A stretch of DNA of 64,000 bases from Bettongia penicillata ogilbyi (lineage: Eukaryota > Chordata > Mammalia > Diprotodontia > Potoroidae), in contig JAJHZJ010000413.1 in assembly GCA_023548195.1 (NCBI GenBank), positions 16,093,941 through 16,157,940 on the forward strand, given 5' to 3'. The notes beneath the pieces were generated by a model. It was given only the letters and a program-made list of their open reading frames with translations, did not search any database and was not told the origin of the DNA. Positions 1 to 12,194 of the stretch are shown here, one piece after another. A program made the translations under genes and the position numbers. The stretch's first letter is position 1. Every line of letters begins with the position of its first letter.

Positions 1-2289
1 ACTCCTTAGTGAATTATGACCTTCCTCTGCAACAAACCTGTCTACACCAAAAATGAAACCCCAACCACCAAACAGTAAATAAACAGAATCCATGAAATCA
101 CATTAACTGTATCTGCTTAGTACATAGATACTTCAAAAGATTCTTGATTTTATTTTTTTTTTTTGGTATCTCATTGCATCAACAGAAATTGCAATTCTTT
201 CTTATCTCATCACACAGCGTCCATCACTTACCATGGTCGAAACAGATTAATGAACTAAATACAAGAAAACCACATACTGACCAGCATTTTGTTGATAGGC
301 CTCTTGTAATTTAGCTGTGTCGGTCTTTGGATAACATGTATGCAATCTGTGCTAGACAGTCTATGCCTTTAATAAGGGCTGTGGTTCTGTAAAGGTGAAA
401 ATTTATATTGTATATTTCACTTCCTGCTTGGCATAACATTCTAGACTTGGGATTTTGACAACAAGAAGACTTGAGTACCAATTCAACCTTTGATAATTAA
501 TTAATTAGCTGTTTGACTCTTAAATAAGACTATATAACCATATATAAAACTATATAAACATCTTCTGGACTTGGTGATGACCAATAAAAAGCAAATATGC
601 CCTAAGTTCAGTGCTTCCCTGGGGGTGCTTAGATTCACAAAATCAAGGAGTTTTTAAGAAGTTAACATAATTTAGAAGTAGTATGAAATTTGGGGGATAG
701 TCTTGAATTCATTACATTTAAAGGAGTTTGTAAATCATGCAACAAGATAATCCAATGTATGTTTCATTTGGGTGTTGGGAACTGGAAAGTAAATGTATAA
801 TATAGTTTAAAAACAAGTCTTTATTAAGAAACGACAATATGCAAGGCAATGACACAGCCATTACTCATTGATGTAATATACAGGGCATGGGGCATCTACT
901 GATGTAGTGGATAGTACATGGGAATAAGTATAAAGAAGACATGAAAAAGTGTTGTGTAGAAGAGATCCCTGTATGCACATAGGCAACATGTACGCCCTGA
1001 AAATGACTTTTCACAGTACTAGGAGCTTGGACTGCATGGAACAAAACAAAGAATCTGAAACAGAAATGTTGTTTCTATTCTAGTCATTAAACTACTTCAG
1101 TGACTTAGTTCTGGCACTCCTGCTCTCACCTGGTTGAATCTACTCATAACGTTGACAACCATGGAGGAGACTGAAATCCCAAGGAACAGAAATAAAAGAA
1201 GAACTTTTTTGCCTCTGTTCTGTCACTTGTTAAAATGAAAATGGGGACCTATTACTCTCAATAGAATAGTATCTAGGACTTACTTATCCTTTGTTATTAA
1301 AAGAAGTTCTAATATAGTGATTGACCAAATTGTATCTTTGCAGATAATATTTTCTAGTCCAGAAAAAGAAATGTTGATAAATCAAATATAGTTTTTTAAA
1401 GCTGGTATGTTCTCAATAAATGATTGTTAATGATGTTTAGATGTCACCTCCACCTCCCCCACCTTTCTAAGTTTTGTAAATTTGATTTTCCGAAATTTTC
1501 TTGAATAAGGCATGGTGATTTATTTTGATGATCACTTCATCTCCTCAAGGATCCCTCCCTACCAAAAAAAAAAGCTACCTTAAGTCAGCCTCTAAAACTT
1601 TTCCTACAACTAGGTTTTTGCCAAATTGGGGGAAAATACGATTTGAGGAAAATATATAATAATCTCAATTCCTAGAAAACATAATAGACTGATAGAGGAT
1701 TTTTATGTGTCTATGCAAAGGAGAAACCATATTATTTCAGGGAGGATCTCCTTTGGCAAAATTCTCATATTTCCTCATTTCTATAGTTCTAGAGACATTT
1801 TATGTACACTCCTTCTGCTGTGATACTGCTTTTTGATGAGAATCACAGTGCACATTTACTAGTCTGAAGTACTGTTCAGCTCAACCTCTATGATGGCAAT
1901 TTCAGAGTAACTGTTGCTATGGCAATCACACCACCCTTTCCCTTACCTTGATCCTATGTGTGCTTTCAGTCAAGGCTACCAATGCAGGAAAAACATGAAA
2001 AAAGATACTACTCTCAATTAAAGGTGAATTGGAAACCTGAAGGTGCCATCTCGATTGAGTGTGTGATAATCTAACATAATATACTTCCAGATCACCTGAT
2101 ATATCTCAATGATAAATCATTCAAATTCCAAATTAGTAGGCAGTTATTCTTCCAATAAAATTCAACTTTGACACCAAATATGTCAATCAACATAAATCTT
2201 TTTAAAGAATATAAACTATGTACCCAATAAGTTTCAAATATATTTTCTATTTTTTTCACTTGCAGATGAATTTTTTCATGCAGGCCATC
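1..2289. other. AT-rich non-coding stretch, nothing recognised
   Basis: No open reading frame longer than about 70 codons is credible here, and I recognise no repeat family. Short homopolymer runs such as the T-run near 150-165 are the only low-complexity features. Confidence 0.5.
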
Positions 2290-2685
2290 AATCAATAGGC
2301 ATCAAGTACCTATTATATCCCTGGAACAGTGTTATGTGCTATGTGCAGGAGAAACAAAGAAAGGCAAAAACACAGTTTCTGCTGTCAGGTTATCACAGTC
2401 TAGTTGGGAAAGATGATATGCAAACCTCTATGTACAGAAAAAATATATAAAGAATAAATTTAAAACAATAAACAGGGGGAAGGTCCTAGCATTAAGGGAG
2501 ATCAAGAAGACCTTCCTGTAGAAGCAAGATTTTAGCTAAGACTTGTGGGAATCCAGGGAATCCAGGAAATGAGGATGAAGAAGAAGAGAATTCTGGGCAT
2601 GAGTGATTAATTTTGCAGAATCAGAAGATATAATGTCTTGTGTAGAGAACACTAAGGAGAAGGTTTCCCTCACAGGCACAATGGA
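2290..2685 (-). mobile_element. L2 LINE 3' region, old remnant
   Basis: On the plus strand the segment reads as the reverse complement of an L2 3' end. It opens with a degenerate form of the 'cctactatgtgccaggcac' pattern (near 2304-2345). It then follows the usual order: 'acaaagaaaggcaaaaacac', 'atgcaaacctctatgtacag', 'ttcctgtagaagcaagattt' and 'gaattctgggcatgag'. The element therefore lies on the minus strand. It is heavily diverged and has no coding capacity. Assignment is by eye. Confidence 0.55.
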
Positions 2686-3167
2686 TGTATCTAAGGGGAA
2701 TCAGTTTAGAATCAACCTTTATAGCTTTTTGTTAACTTCTGTTTCTTCTGGAAAGGCTCAAATGATAGTGTTCTATTTCTATTGTTATAGTTGAGGAGCA
2801 AGCCCCTTGACAACTGTTCAACATCTGGTCATTCCTTTTAAAAATGTCCATGACTGCTATGATATTGATCACTGTATTTAATAATGTGATGTAAAAGGCA
2901 GGTTTTGAACTCTGTTCCACCTAACTTCAAATCTATGTTTCCATACACAACACCATCTATCAAGAATTTACACTTTATAGCATAGTATTTTATCATATAT
3001 TTGATCAAGCAGCTCTATTTTATCAACATTTAGATGACGTGCATTTAATTTTCCTATACATTACTGCAAGAACTAAGTCAAATGGGCATTGATTCATGTG
3101 CTAGTTTTCTCCTTTCATTAATATCCCAAATATAGCAAAACACACCATGCAGCTAATTCTCATCATT
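2686..3167. other. AT-rich non-coding stretch
   Basis: No gene or recognisable repeat. It is the pre-insertion flank of the L1 that follows, and its last bases include the start of that element's target-site duplication. Confidence 0.4.
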
Positions 3168-3182
3168 TGTCCACTGGATTTT
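3168..3182. repeat. Target-site duplication of L1-a, 3' copy
   Basis: TGTCCACTGGATTTT occurs here directly before the T-rich tract (the poly(A) tail of a minus-strand element). It recurs exactly at 5104-5118 beyond the 5' end of the same L1. A perfect 15-bp direct repeat around a LINE with a tail at one end is the signature of target-primed reverse transcription. Confidence 0.88.
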
Positions 3183-5103
3183 TTTTGTTAATTTTATTAT
3201 TATTTTTTAATGTTCTACAATCACTATCATAAAATTAAGATTTTAACCCCCCACACCTACCACACACTTCCCTACTCCCTCCCCAAGATGACATACAATT
3301 CTGTATAGGTTCTACATATACTTTCCTATTGAGTATGTCTTCACTATAGTCATGCTATGTAGTCGAACTAAAATAAATGGAAGAAATCATATAACAAATC
3401 ATAATATAATATGCAAAAACACACACACAGACATGATCTGCTACATTTTGCGAATGACTTCCATATTTCTCTGAGTGTGGAAGGCATTTTGCCTTAGAAA
3501 ACCACCACTGGGATTTTTTTTTTTATAAGTTCTTGCATTATTACAAAGTTCCAGGTCTACCAGAAAAAAACTCTCGCACACTGTGGTCGTTGCTGTGCAC
3601 AAAGTTCTCCTGGTTCTGCTCCTTTTGCTCAGCATCAGATCATATAAGTCCTTCCAGGCCTCCCTGAAGTCTTCTTGTTCATCATTTCTTATGGCACAAT
3701 AGTACTCCATTACATTCATATACCATAATTTATTCAGCCATTCCCCAGTTGATGGGCAACCCCTTGACTTCCAGTTTTTGGCAACTACAAAGAGTGCTGC
3801 TATAAATATTTTTGTACACATGGGACCGTTTTCCATTTTTATGATCTCTTGGGGATACAGTCCTAGTAGCGATATTGTTGGGTCAAAGGGTATGCACATG
3901 TTTGTAGCCCTTTGGGCATAGTTCCAAACTGCTCTCCAGAAAGGTTGGATGAGCTCACAGCTCCACCAACAATGAATTAGTGTTCCAACTCTCCGACATC
4001 CTCTCCAGCATTTATCATTTTCTTGTTCTGTCATGTTTGCCAATCTCATAGGTGTGATGTGGTACCTCAAAGTTGTTTTGACTTGCACCTCTCTAATCAA
4101 TAGTGATTTAGAACATTTTTTCATATCATTATAGATATCTTTAATTTCTTCCTCTGAAAATTGCCTGTTCATATCCTTTGAGTATTTATCGATTGGGGAA
4201 TGACTTGTATGGTTATACATTTGAGTCAGTTCTCTATATATTCTGGAAATGAGGCCTTTATCACCAAGCTTAGTCATAAAAATTCCTTCCCAATTTACTA
4301 CCTCCCTCCAAATTTTTGTTACATTGGGTTTGGTTGTGCAAAAACTTTTCTGTTTAATGTAATCAAAATTATCCATCTTGCGTTTCATAATGCTTTCTAT
4401 CACTTCTTTAGTAAAAAATTCTTCCCTTCTCCATAAATCTGATAAATACACTATTCCTTGTTCCTCCAGTTTATTCATGTTATGAATCTTTATACCTAAA
4501 TCATATACCTGTTTAGATTTTATTCTTGTGTATAGTGTCAGACATGGGTCTATGCCTAGTTTCTGCCACACTGTTATCCAGTTTTCCCAGCAATTTTTGT
4601 CAGTGAGTTCTTATCCCAGAAGCTAGGGTCCTTGGGTTTATCAAACAGGAGGTTGCTATATTCCTTGCCTACTGTGTCTTGAGTGCCAAGTCTATTCCAC
4701 TTGTCTACCCCTCTTTTTCTTAGCCATTACCAAGTGGTTTTGATAATTGCTGCTTTATAATACAATTTGAGGTCTGGTAGCCCTAGGCCACCTTCCAAAG
4801 CATTTCTTTTCATTAGTCTCTTTGATATTCTGGACCTTTTGTTATTCCAAATAAATTTTGATATTATTTTATCCAGCTCTAGAAAATATTTATCTGATAG
4901 TTTAATTGGTATGGCGCTAAACAAGTAGATTAATTTAGGTAGAATTGTCATTTTTGTTATATTAGCTCGGCCTACCCATGAACAACTGATATTTTTCCAC
5001 TTACTTAAATCTGACTTTATTTGTGCAAAAAGTGTCTTGTAATTGTGTTCATATAATCCCTGGGTTTGTTTTGGCAGGTAAACTCCTAAGTATATAATGT
5101 CTA
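3183..5103 (-). mobile_element. L1-a: 5'-truncated marsupial L1
   Basis: The element is about 1.9 kb. From its 3' end it shows a poly(A)-like T-run on the plus strand (3183-3215), a 3' UTR to about 3440, and the C-terminal part of ORF2 to about 5103, where it stops abruptly. A perfect 15-bp TSD (3168-3182 and 5104-5118) bounds it. The 5' truncation falls downstream of the reverse-transcriptase core, so only the region after the RT fingers/palm remains. The perfect TSD suggests a fairly recent insertion, although the reading frame is already broken. Confidence 0.9.
3441..5103 (-). pseudogene. L1-a ORF2 C-terminal fragment (broken)
   Basis: This is the 3' third of an L1 ORF2, the reverse-transcriptase/endonuclease polyprotein of LINE-1. 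Two open blocks are visible on the minus strand. 4727-5110 contains the post-RT motif 'SDLSKWKNISCSWVGRANI' and 'KLIYLFSAIPIKL'. 3441-4571 carries the C-terminal domain, with 'NKCWRGC'-like cysteines (written NDKCWRGCRRVGT here) and 'SRGCPSTGEWLNKLWY', then 'CAIRNDEQEDF'. The blocks are in different frames, with a break between 4571 and 4727. The endonuclease and RT catalytic residues lie in the missing 5' part, so the fragment can encode no activity. The same C-terminal sequence recurs in the L1s at 12.8 and 38 kb, which fixes the family. Confidence 0.88.
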
Positions 5104-5118
5104 TGTCCACTGGATTTT
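5104..5118. repeat. Target-site duplication of L1-a, 5' copy
   Basis: Exact second copy of the 15-bp repeat at 3168-3182. It marks the 5' (right-hand) boundary of the minus-strand insertion. Confidence 0.88.
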
Positions 5119-5465
5119 GATACTTAAATAGATAGATCTATTGATTACCATTCAAGGTTTTCTACAAAACTTATTAACTTGGGAAGTCATAAGAAGTTTC
5201 ATGGAAATTCATAGTGAATTTGGGTCTGTCAAAATCTTTTTGTTGAATAATGTAAAAATTGTCTCCATATGTAATTGGGAAAATGTACATGTTATCAGGA
5301 GCATTAGTACACTTTAGAACTTTCTACAAAGCCTAATTAGGTCTCATTGTTAAGAAGTCAGGATGAAGGGCAACAAGGATGGTAAAGGGAATTAAAGCCA
5401 TGTTATATAAGAAGCGTTAAGGAAGATGTATCAGAAGAAGACTGAGAAGGAGAAACAGCAACAAT
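5119..5465. other. Non-coding stretch, nothing recognised
   Basis: Unique-looking AT-rich sequence with no ORF or repeat I can name. Confidence 0.4.
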
Positions 5466-5685
5466 TACGATAGCATTTATATAGTTTTGTAAAGGACACA
5501 AAATGCTTCACACATACTAATTTATTTAGTCTTCACAAAAAAATTGTGAAGTATATGCTATAAGATGAGGGAACTGGCAAAGTATAAATGACCTGCCCAG
5601 GATCACCTACCTAGGGCTAGAATTTGTACTCATCTTTCTGATTCTAAGTCAAATGGACTGTGTACTGTTTTACCTATCTGCCTTG
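5466..5685 (-). mobile_element. MIR (CORE-SINE), old copy
   Basis: The plus strand reads as a reverse-complement MIR. There is a degenerate 'tttgtaaaggac...aaatgcttcacac' 3' part. The CORE follows, with 'gatgagggaactggcaaa' and 'gacctgcccaggatcac', and then the tRNA-related head. It is strongly diverged. Confidence 0.6.
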
Positions 5686-6739
5686 AAATTTTGAATGGCA
5701 CTCATATGGAAGAAGGATAACAGCTATGTCAAGGGCAAAATCCTAATCCCATATAGAGTCTTAGATTTGTATTTAATGAGTATCTAGGAGTTCCTTGTTT
5801 CATACTTTTAATAATATATACCAGAGTAGCCAAATTCCTTCTCAAACTGTGAAGTAACCACTACTCTATCATAAAGTCTTCTCACTATCATTAGGTATTA
5901 CTTTGGGTATGCAGCAATACCTTGTTTTGGCCTTACTGTGTCTCCAACTCCTGACGTTGAATGATAAGGGACCTCAAAGTACATTTTTTACAATGTTATT
6001 TGGTGTTGGTTTACACTCCCGATGTAATAACATGACAATATTTCTTATACAATGTTTAGATAATGTTTTCTCATTTTTTTCTGTTTCAGTCTTGTTTCAG
6101 TCTCTATATGTATTCTATTATCAGCCTTGGAAATTTCCCCATTTTCTGGAAATTTCATACTCACCTCAGATCTAAATTGTCTAATTTTAATTTCAGCATA
6201 ACTTTTCAACGTTATGGGACTGATGAGAGAGAAAAAGCTAAAATGAAAAAAATCCAACTTTTAAATGCAAATTTTCATCCCGTGTAAACTAAGTATCTAT
6301 TATTATTTTGTAATAGCCAGCAAGATATTTGATGACATAGTTTACAATATCTTTTTCTATAAATAGGAAGACAATGGACTAGATAAAACTTCAATTTTGA
6401 GGATTCAAATTTTGTTGACTGACCCCTAAAGTTGTTCATCAACTATTGATATTAATTCAGATAAATCAGACAAATAATCCTAAGAATTTGCCCTAGCTCT
6501 TGCCCTTGCTTTGTTTGACATTTTTATGACTCTTATGAATTCATATGTTGCTTTGCTATTGAGTTTTTGGTTTAAAAGAAGTTTAGCAACATAACAGACC
6601 AGTTTGATGTCAGAATTGGGAACCACAAAGACAAAGATAAAATATGATAAGCTGACATTAATGAGAGATATATGTGAAATCTTGGGTTCAAAAATCAATT
6701 CCACAAAAATATTGGGGAGAGATGGCTAGAAAGCAACAG
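5686..6739. other. Non-coding stretch, nothing recognised
   Basis: Only short open frames are present (60-90 codons), with no similarity I recognise. Confidence 0.4.
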
Positions 6740-6879
6740 GGAGAGAGAAAGAGAGAGAGAGAGAGAGGGAGAGAGAGAGAGACAGAGAGAGAGAGAGACA
6801 GACAGAGAGAGAGAGAGAGACAGAGAGAGAGACAGAGAGAGAGGAAGGGACGGAGGGAGGGAAGGAGAGAGAAAAAGAG

Positions 6880-6973
<94 letters not shown>

Positions 6974-7033
6974 GAAGGGAGGGAGGAAGGGAGAGAGAAA
7001 AGAGAGAGAGGGACAGAGACCGAGAGACAGAGA
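6740..7033. repeat. (GA)n-rich polypurine tract, ~290 bp
   Basis: The plus strand is almost pure A and G: GA dinucleotide runs broken by GACA, GGAAGGGA and AAAG variants, with a few isolated C. The arginine/glutamate-rich reading frame that crosses it is an artefact of the repeat. Long polypurine mirror repeats of this kind can form triplex (H-DNA) structures. Confidence 0.95.
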
Positions 7034-7254
7034 ATTTGCTGCTTTAATATGCTTGACTTCTAAACTCCACTGACAGAGTTATAGTGATAAAGAAACTTGA
7101 GCTATGATCAAATTAAACTGCATAGAGTACAAAAATGTCAAACGTTATTTTGTACAGAGCTCCAGACACTATATTTTAAGAGATGAATGATTTAGACTAT
7201 ATTAGAATAGACTATACTAATAAGAATATATTAATAAAGGACACAAAATCATGC

Positions 7255-7540
7255 TATACCAGAATTAGTTGAATGAGGATGTTTAGTCTGAAGAAGGAAA
7301 GAAGGGAAGAGGTGATTGTCTTCAAATATTAAAGGATTATTCTATGTAAGTGGAATTAGACTTGTTATGTTTGATTTTTAGTAAGATATAGGAGGAAAAG
7401 AGGCTTTCTAAGAATTACAGCTGTCTGAAAATGTAAAGACTCCCTCAAGGTGACACTAAGATTTCTTTCACTGGAAGTTTCCAAGAAAAACAAATTTTGT
7501 GGGGAGGGGATTGTGTATGAATAGATCTTTGTCTGTCTAG
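7255..7540 (+). mobile_element. CR1/L3-type LINE 3' region, old remnant
   Basis: The order of short motifs is that of CR1/L3 3' ends: 'tgtcttcaaatattaaagg', then 'ggaattagacttgtt', 'ctttctaagaattacagctg' and 'tctttcactggaagtttcc'. It has no coding capacity. A copy of the same region in reverse orientation lies at 54290-54640, which supports a dispersed repeat. Confidence 0.55.
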
Positions 7541-7775
7541 GATGGCATTGAAGGATCAGTTTTAGGCCTGAAAGCACGAGAGATCACTTAGTCCCATCCA
7601 TGAGAGCTGAGGTCCAGAGAATCTATGATTTGGCTAAAGAATTAATAAAAGGTAGCAACTTACTCATTGGAAGTGTTTGTTTGGCCAACTGAGACTCTGG
7701 ATAGCCACTAAGGAACACCCTGGCTTTGAAAACCCAGATGTTCGTGCCTCTTATGAAAACATCACAACCTGTAAA

Positions 7776-9148
7776 AAAAATTATCCAACACAGAGAAATC
7801 TAGCATAACAGTTTACAGTAGCTGAAGTTTTAATTGAACTTACCAAAAAGAAATTAAAAGTAGGAAAACCTGTTGTCCAAGGTCTTTTTGGTTGCATGGA
7901 TTTCGCTGATAGTAATTCTTCAAAGTCGATTGGCAGTGATGCCCCCTTTGTTATAAAAATGGAACCAAGTGACTATGGATCTCTTTTTACTGAACTAAAA
8001 TTCTACCAGAGGACTGCTAAACCAGAGATAATTCAAATGTGGATGTGTTCCCATAAACTTAAGTACCTGAGTGTCCTAAGTATTGGGGTTCTGGACTACA
8101 TGATAAAAATAGAAACAGCTATAGGTAAAGGACCACTTTAGGAATGATGTTCAGAAATTGTATGATGCTAATGCCAAGAGGTTTTCATGGAAAACTGTCT
8201 TGTAGCTAAGTTTAGAATATTGAGTATTCTGTAATACATCCATGAGCATGAAAATGTACTTGAAAATATCAAAGCCTCAAATCTTCTTCTGAGCTACAAG
8301 AATGCTGACCAGGTGTAGTTAGTAGATTTTGGCCTCCCTTACTGATACTGTCCAGAAGGAGGTCATAAAGAATACAAGAAAGACCCTAAAATGTTTCAGG
8401 ATGGAACCACTGAGTATACAAGTATTGAAGAACGTAAGGGTGTGGCCCCATCAAGATGGGTGATTTGGAAATACTAGATTACTGCATGATCAAGTGCTAG
8501 CCATCTTCCTTGGGAGGGCAATTTGAAAGATCATCAGATATTCCACAATTATCTTCAAGAAAATGGTGCAAGTTTACCGGATAAGTATCTTCTTGAGGAA
8601 AAAAAAATAAGCTAGATGAACTTGCTAAGTATATGGAAGAAGTGAAATTATTGGGCTACACAGAAATACCTCATTATCAGAATTTACGAGAAATTCTTTT
8701 GCAGTCGTTAAAAGCTACAGGAAATAAAGATGATGGCAAATGGGACTTTTGTGTCTTGGAAAATGGAGATTTGCTAACAAAAAATAGGACTAAAGAAGCA
8801 AAAGAAAGAAGCTGAGGAAAGCATAGCATCAGGACCTGAAGATATGGAAATTTCACTTCCAAATATATTGGAGGGATCTCAAATCCATTCAAGAACCAGA
8901 AAGAGAATCCTGAAGTGGAATAATAGTTATTCATGTGAAGTAGAATATACAAAATTTGCTTTATTTCTCCTTTTTTCAATAGTGATTCTTTTTTTTTCTT
9001 TTCTTGTGTTGTATTTAATTTTCATGTGAATTTTGAGAGGGAGATAGACACATTTTTAAATTTTTGTTATCTTTGAAGAGTGTTTAAAGATTTTTATTAA
9101 AATAAACACTCATATAATTTGTTATACTTTAAAGTCAAAGAAAAAGAA
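7776..9148 (+). pseudogene. VRK1P: VRK1 processed pseudogene
   Basis: A continuous, intronless, decayed copy of the mRNA for VRK1, the nuclear serine/threonine 'vaccinia-related kinase 1'. Recognisable blocks occur in order. The glycine loop is degenerate, 'VQGLFGCMDFADSNSSKS' (about 7870-7930). 'GSDAPFVIKMEPSD', with the ATP-site lysine, and 'LFTELKFYQRTAKPE' follow to about 8035. The 'IKASNLLL' loop has the catalytic HGD replaced by LEN (about 8255-8290). 'CPEGGHKEYKKDPK' is near 8350. 'YMEEVKLLGYTE' and 'NLREILLQSLKA' lie at 8630-8720, and 'SRTRKRILK' near 8915. The normal stop has become tryptophan. Several stops and frameshifts occur between 8080 and 8630. A 3' UTR with AATAAA at 9101-9106 and an A-rich end near 9130-9148 follow. 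Lack of introns plus a poly(A)-like end indicates L1-mediated retroposition. I found no clear TSD. It is not functional. Confidence 0.88.
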
Positions 9149-10595
9149 TTAATATAATATGCATAAGAACTAAGTTTTAAACCTAAGATATCTGATTTGA
9201 AATCCAATATACCTTTATTTGCACAGTTCTTCCTCTCATTTTTAAGTAGGACTTATACAAGATGAGCTCTGAAGTCCTTCACTATTCTTAGATCTTATCA
9301 TCTTGTACATTGGTGTATTAACATACCTGATTCAGCAAATAAGGCCAATATTTCAAATTCCTACATATATAATTTATTTTTTACCTAGTCAGATTAAAAT
9401 GTTTATCTTCTGTTTATAATTGTTATTTGAAAAATAAAAACCTGGGGTAAAAATTGTACCATGTAATATTATTTGAAAACCTTAACTCTTAGAAAACATG
9501 CAATGTTGTATATAAGAAAAGGGAAAAACATTGAAGCTACAGCAGAGGAAACCATTTCTGTCATCAAAATGAAATTTTCTCCTATCCTTTTTCTTGAAAA
9601 ATTGAAAGCATTGGTAATGGACAAAAATGGCATGAGTGAATTAGAAAGAAAACTGATTATTCTAGGTCTACATATGTTGACCTTTTTAATGCTATGTAAT
9701 AATTTTAACCTATTTTGACACATTTGAAAGAAAGTCATTTGACTTTATGCATTGCAGCAGAAAGGCATTTCTTCTATGGAAAAAATAAAGCAATGCTGTC
9801 TGTTTCTAACAGATGTCCTCAACCACAGATGTCCTCATTTATTATCCTTAAAGCAAACTGTTGAAATCTGAAGTACAAGGATTGATTTTTAAGTGGTGAA
9901 CTTCACCAACCCTTAATTCAAGTTACATTTTTTAAAATCACCTTAGATTGATTTGAAGCATTAAATTGAATAACTAAGCAATAAATGTCAGGTTTGTGGC
10001 ATGCCTATATATGAACTACACTGTCACAACATAGAGAATGACCTCAAATGTTCAAATGAAATGCTGCAGTTTTAAGTAGGGTGTAATTTTTCCCTTGGAT
10101 TTTTACCAGAATTCAATATGCCTGGAGTTTCACCAGCCTTTCCCTACAGCTCTGTAAAGAAACATTTATATTTAGAAACTACCGAAGCTCTGGCTCAGTA
10201 ACATTCCCAAGAGAATCTGTCTTTTTAGCTCTCAGCAGCAAAATCTGCTCTCATTGAATACTTTCAACACTAGCAGAAGACCATCTTTTTATTAGGATTT
10301 TAACCCTTGTTGTTGCAATACGTTGCTAAATCCTATTTTATGTATTCCTTCTCATTGCAAACTAATCAAATTGTGGACATAAATTCGAAAAGGAAAATGT
10401 AGAATTTTGTGTAAACTGTGTTACACCTAAGTAAAGATAAGACAAAATTGAGTTGTGTATGCATAGAATTCATTGTATATATTGTATGATCATGGCTGCT
10501 ATGATTATGAAAGGGGAGAGTTGATTGGTTAGATATAAATTAGACTGGAATTTAGACCCCCGATGATTTCAGCTCTCTTCTGAGAGTGTGCGATT
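9149..10595. other. Non-coding stretch, nothing recognised
   Basis: AT-rich sequence without a supported gene or a repeat family I can name. The overlapping small frames at 9469-9738 on both strands are not convincing. Confidence 0.4.
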
Positions 10596-10925
10596 GTGCA
10601 GTAAGGAGGCACTGAAATCTTTTGAGCAGGAAAGTAATATGATTTTACTGGTACTTTAGGAATTTTATTTTAGCTACTACATAATAAAGGTTTCAAGCGA
10701 TCATTAACTGAAAACAATGCAAATTATTCAGTGTGGATTATAATAGTTCAGGAAAGGAGTGCTGATTCCATGGATAGGTTTGTGACAGCGTGAGTGGAGA
10801 ATCTACAAATGCGATCGCTGTTCCAAAGTAGCATCCAAAGGACTTGACAATGTACCATACAAGATAAGTGAAGGAAGGGGAAGAGTCAAGGATAATCCAA
10901 AATTTAGAACTTAATTGATAGTCCT
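10596..10925 (-). mobile_element. L2 LINE remnant (antisense on plus strand)
   Basis: The plus strand follows the reverse-complement L2 pattern: 'gagcaggaaagtaatatgat', 'ttttagctact', 'aatagttcaggaaaggagtg', 'gtgagtggagaat' and 'gaagagtcaaggataatcc'. It is strongly diverged. Confidence 0.5.
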
Positions 10926-11400
10926 ATCTGCTTCCAATGTGTCCTCTATGCAATCCATACAGCTGCCAAATTGGTCTTTCTATAGTATAGCAAAGTCCAT
11001 TTTAATCCCCTGTTCAGGAAGTTTCAGTGGCAATTATTTCTAGGATAAGATCCAATGTTTGGCATTTAAAGACTTGAATAAAATGAAAGTAACCTGTCTG
11101 TGCTGACTTGCTTTGCTTCACTCTCCATTCCAGCCAAACTGATTATCCTATTCCTGTCACACGAATCCTTTCCTGACCAACACAACCATACACAATTTGT
11201 ACATTTTGCTAGAAATATGCTTAGTATTATTTAAATAATTGAACATTTTATTCTATTTTGTGTTGCTCCCAGTTAAATGTAAATACAGTATCTTAATGGC
11301 AGGAAATAGTCTCATTTTTGGATTTATATTGCCAGCCCTTAGTCCAATTACCTGGTTTATAGTACATAAAAAATAAATGATAGTTGAATTGAAATGAATT
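10926..11400 (+). mobile_element. L2 LINE 3' region, sense
   Basis: Reads in sense as a degenerate L2 3' part: 'catacagctgccaaattggt', 'tttaatcccctgttcaggaa', 'gatccaatgtttggcattta' and 'ctttgcttcactctcc', ending in a run of 'aataaatgatagttgaattg'. It abuts the antisense L2 copy at 10596-10925, giving a head-to-head pair of old L2 pieces. Confidence 0.6.
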
Positions 11401-11840
11401 AAATGAAATGGAATTGACTAGGAAAATGGTAGTTTTGACAACATCATCATGGAAATTTAGAAGGGTAGATTTGGGAATGCATGGGCTGCTTTTTTCATTG
11501 GTTTGTTTTTGTAGTTTGATGGTCCACTCTGTTCCATCCACAATCTATTGTTCTGTCTATGTTTTATTGAGATCTAAATTGCTACTACTAACTTATTGGG
11601 TTCATGGGATGTCAATATTTTGGGATTTGTGTGAGGATTCAAGAAACGTGATAATTCAACCCTATACCCTTTGTTCTTTTCTTGGCAGATTTTATTCTAC
11701 TGATCTGATTGTGGCAGATTCCTGATACTAATACCAATGTCCTGAAATGTGGTTATTGTTTTTCTCTTCTCCCCGCCCCCAAAATAACCACAAAATATTC
11801 ATTCCCAAAGATAGTCTCACCTCCACTACTATAATTCCTT
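11401..11840. other. Non-coding stretch, nothing recognised
   Basis: A 105-codon plus-strand frame (11408-11725) crosses it, but I recognise no domain and see no promoter or splice context. I treat it as non-coding. Confidence 0.4.
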
Positions 11841-11846
11841 GATCAC

Positions 11847-11864
11847 ACACACACACACACACAA
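11847..11864. repeat. (CA)n microsatellite
   Basis: A short run of about nine CA units. Confidence 0.9.
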
Positions 11865-11869
11865 TTTTT

Positions 11870-12010
11870 CCTTTACTTCCTCACCCATTGAATAGATTAC
11901 ATATTCCTGAGAGCAGCAACTATTCCATTTTTCTCTTTGTATTACTGAATGAATTAAACATAGTGCCTGCTGCTTAGTAGGACCTTAATGAATGTTCATT
12001 AATTGATTGC
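11870..12010 (+). mobile_element. L2 LINE 3' end
   Basis: Ends with a form of the L2 terminal sequence: 'catagtgcctgctgcttagt', then 'aatgaatgttcattaattg'. Upstream 'attcctgagagcagcaacta' matches the usual pre-terminal motif. Confidence 0.6.
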
Positions 12011-12194
12011 CTAATCACCTCCTTACACTGTTTCTATCTCTCATCAAATCTAATAAATCAACACCCATTCTTTAGTCCAATGGCAAAATTGATTTTCCAA
12101 GACTGAGAGAGATGTCATTGACTCAAGAATCTGATTACTGATCTTAGATATTAAAGTTTCAATATAAACTCCCATAATTAAAATTTCTCTCTCT

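Noticed and set aside
6674..7063. 129-codon plus-strand frame rich in Arg/Glu
   Set aside because: It is the translation of a GA microsatellite; no non-repeat domain is present.
7776..9148. Functional VRK1 gene
   Set aside because: No introns, lost catalytic HGD, multiple stops and frameshifts, and a lost stop codon.
11408..11725. 105-codon plus-strand frame
   Set aside because: No recognisable domain, no conserved context; length is within chance for this composition over 64 kb.
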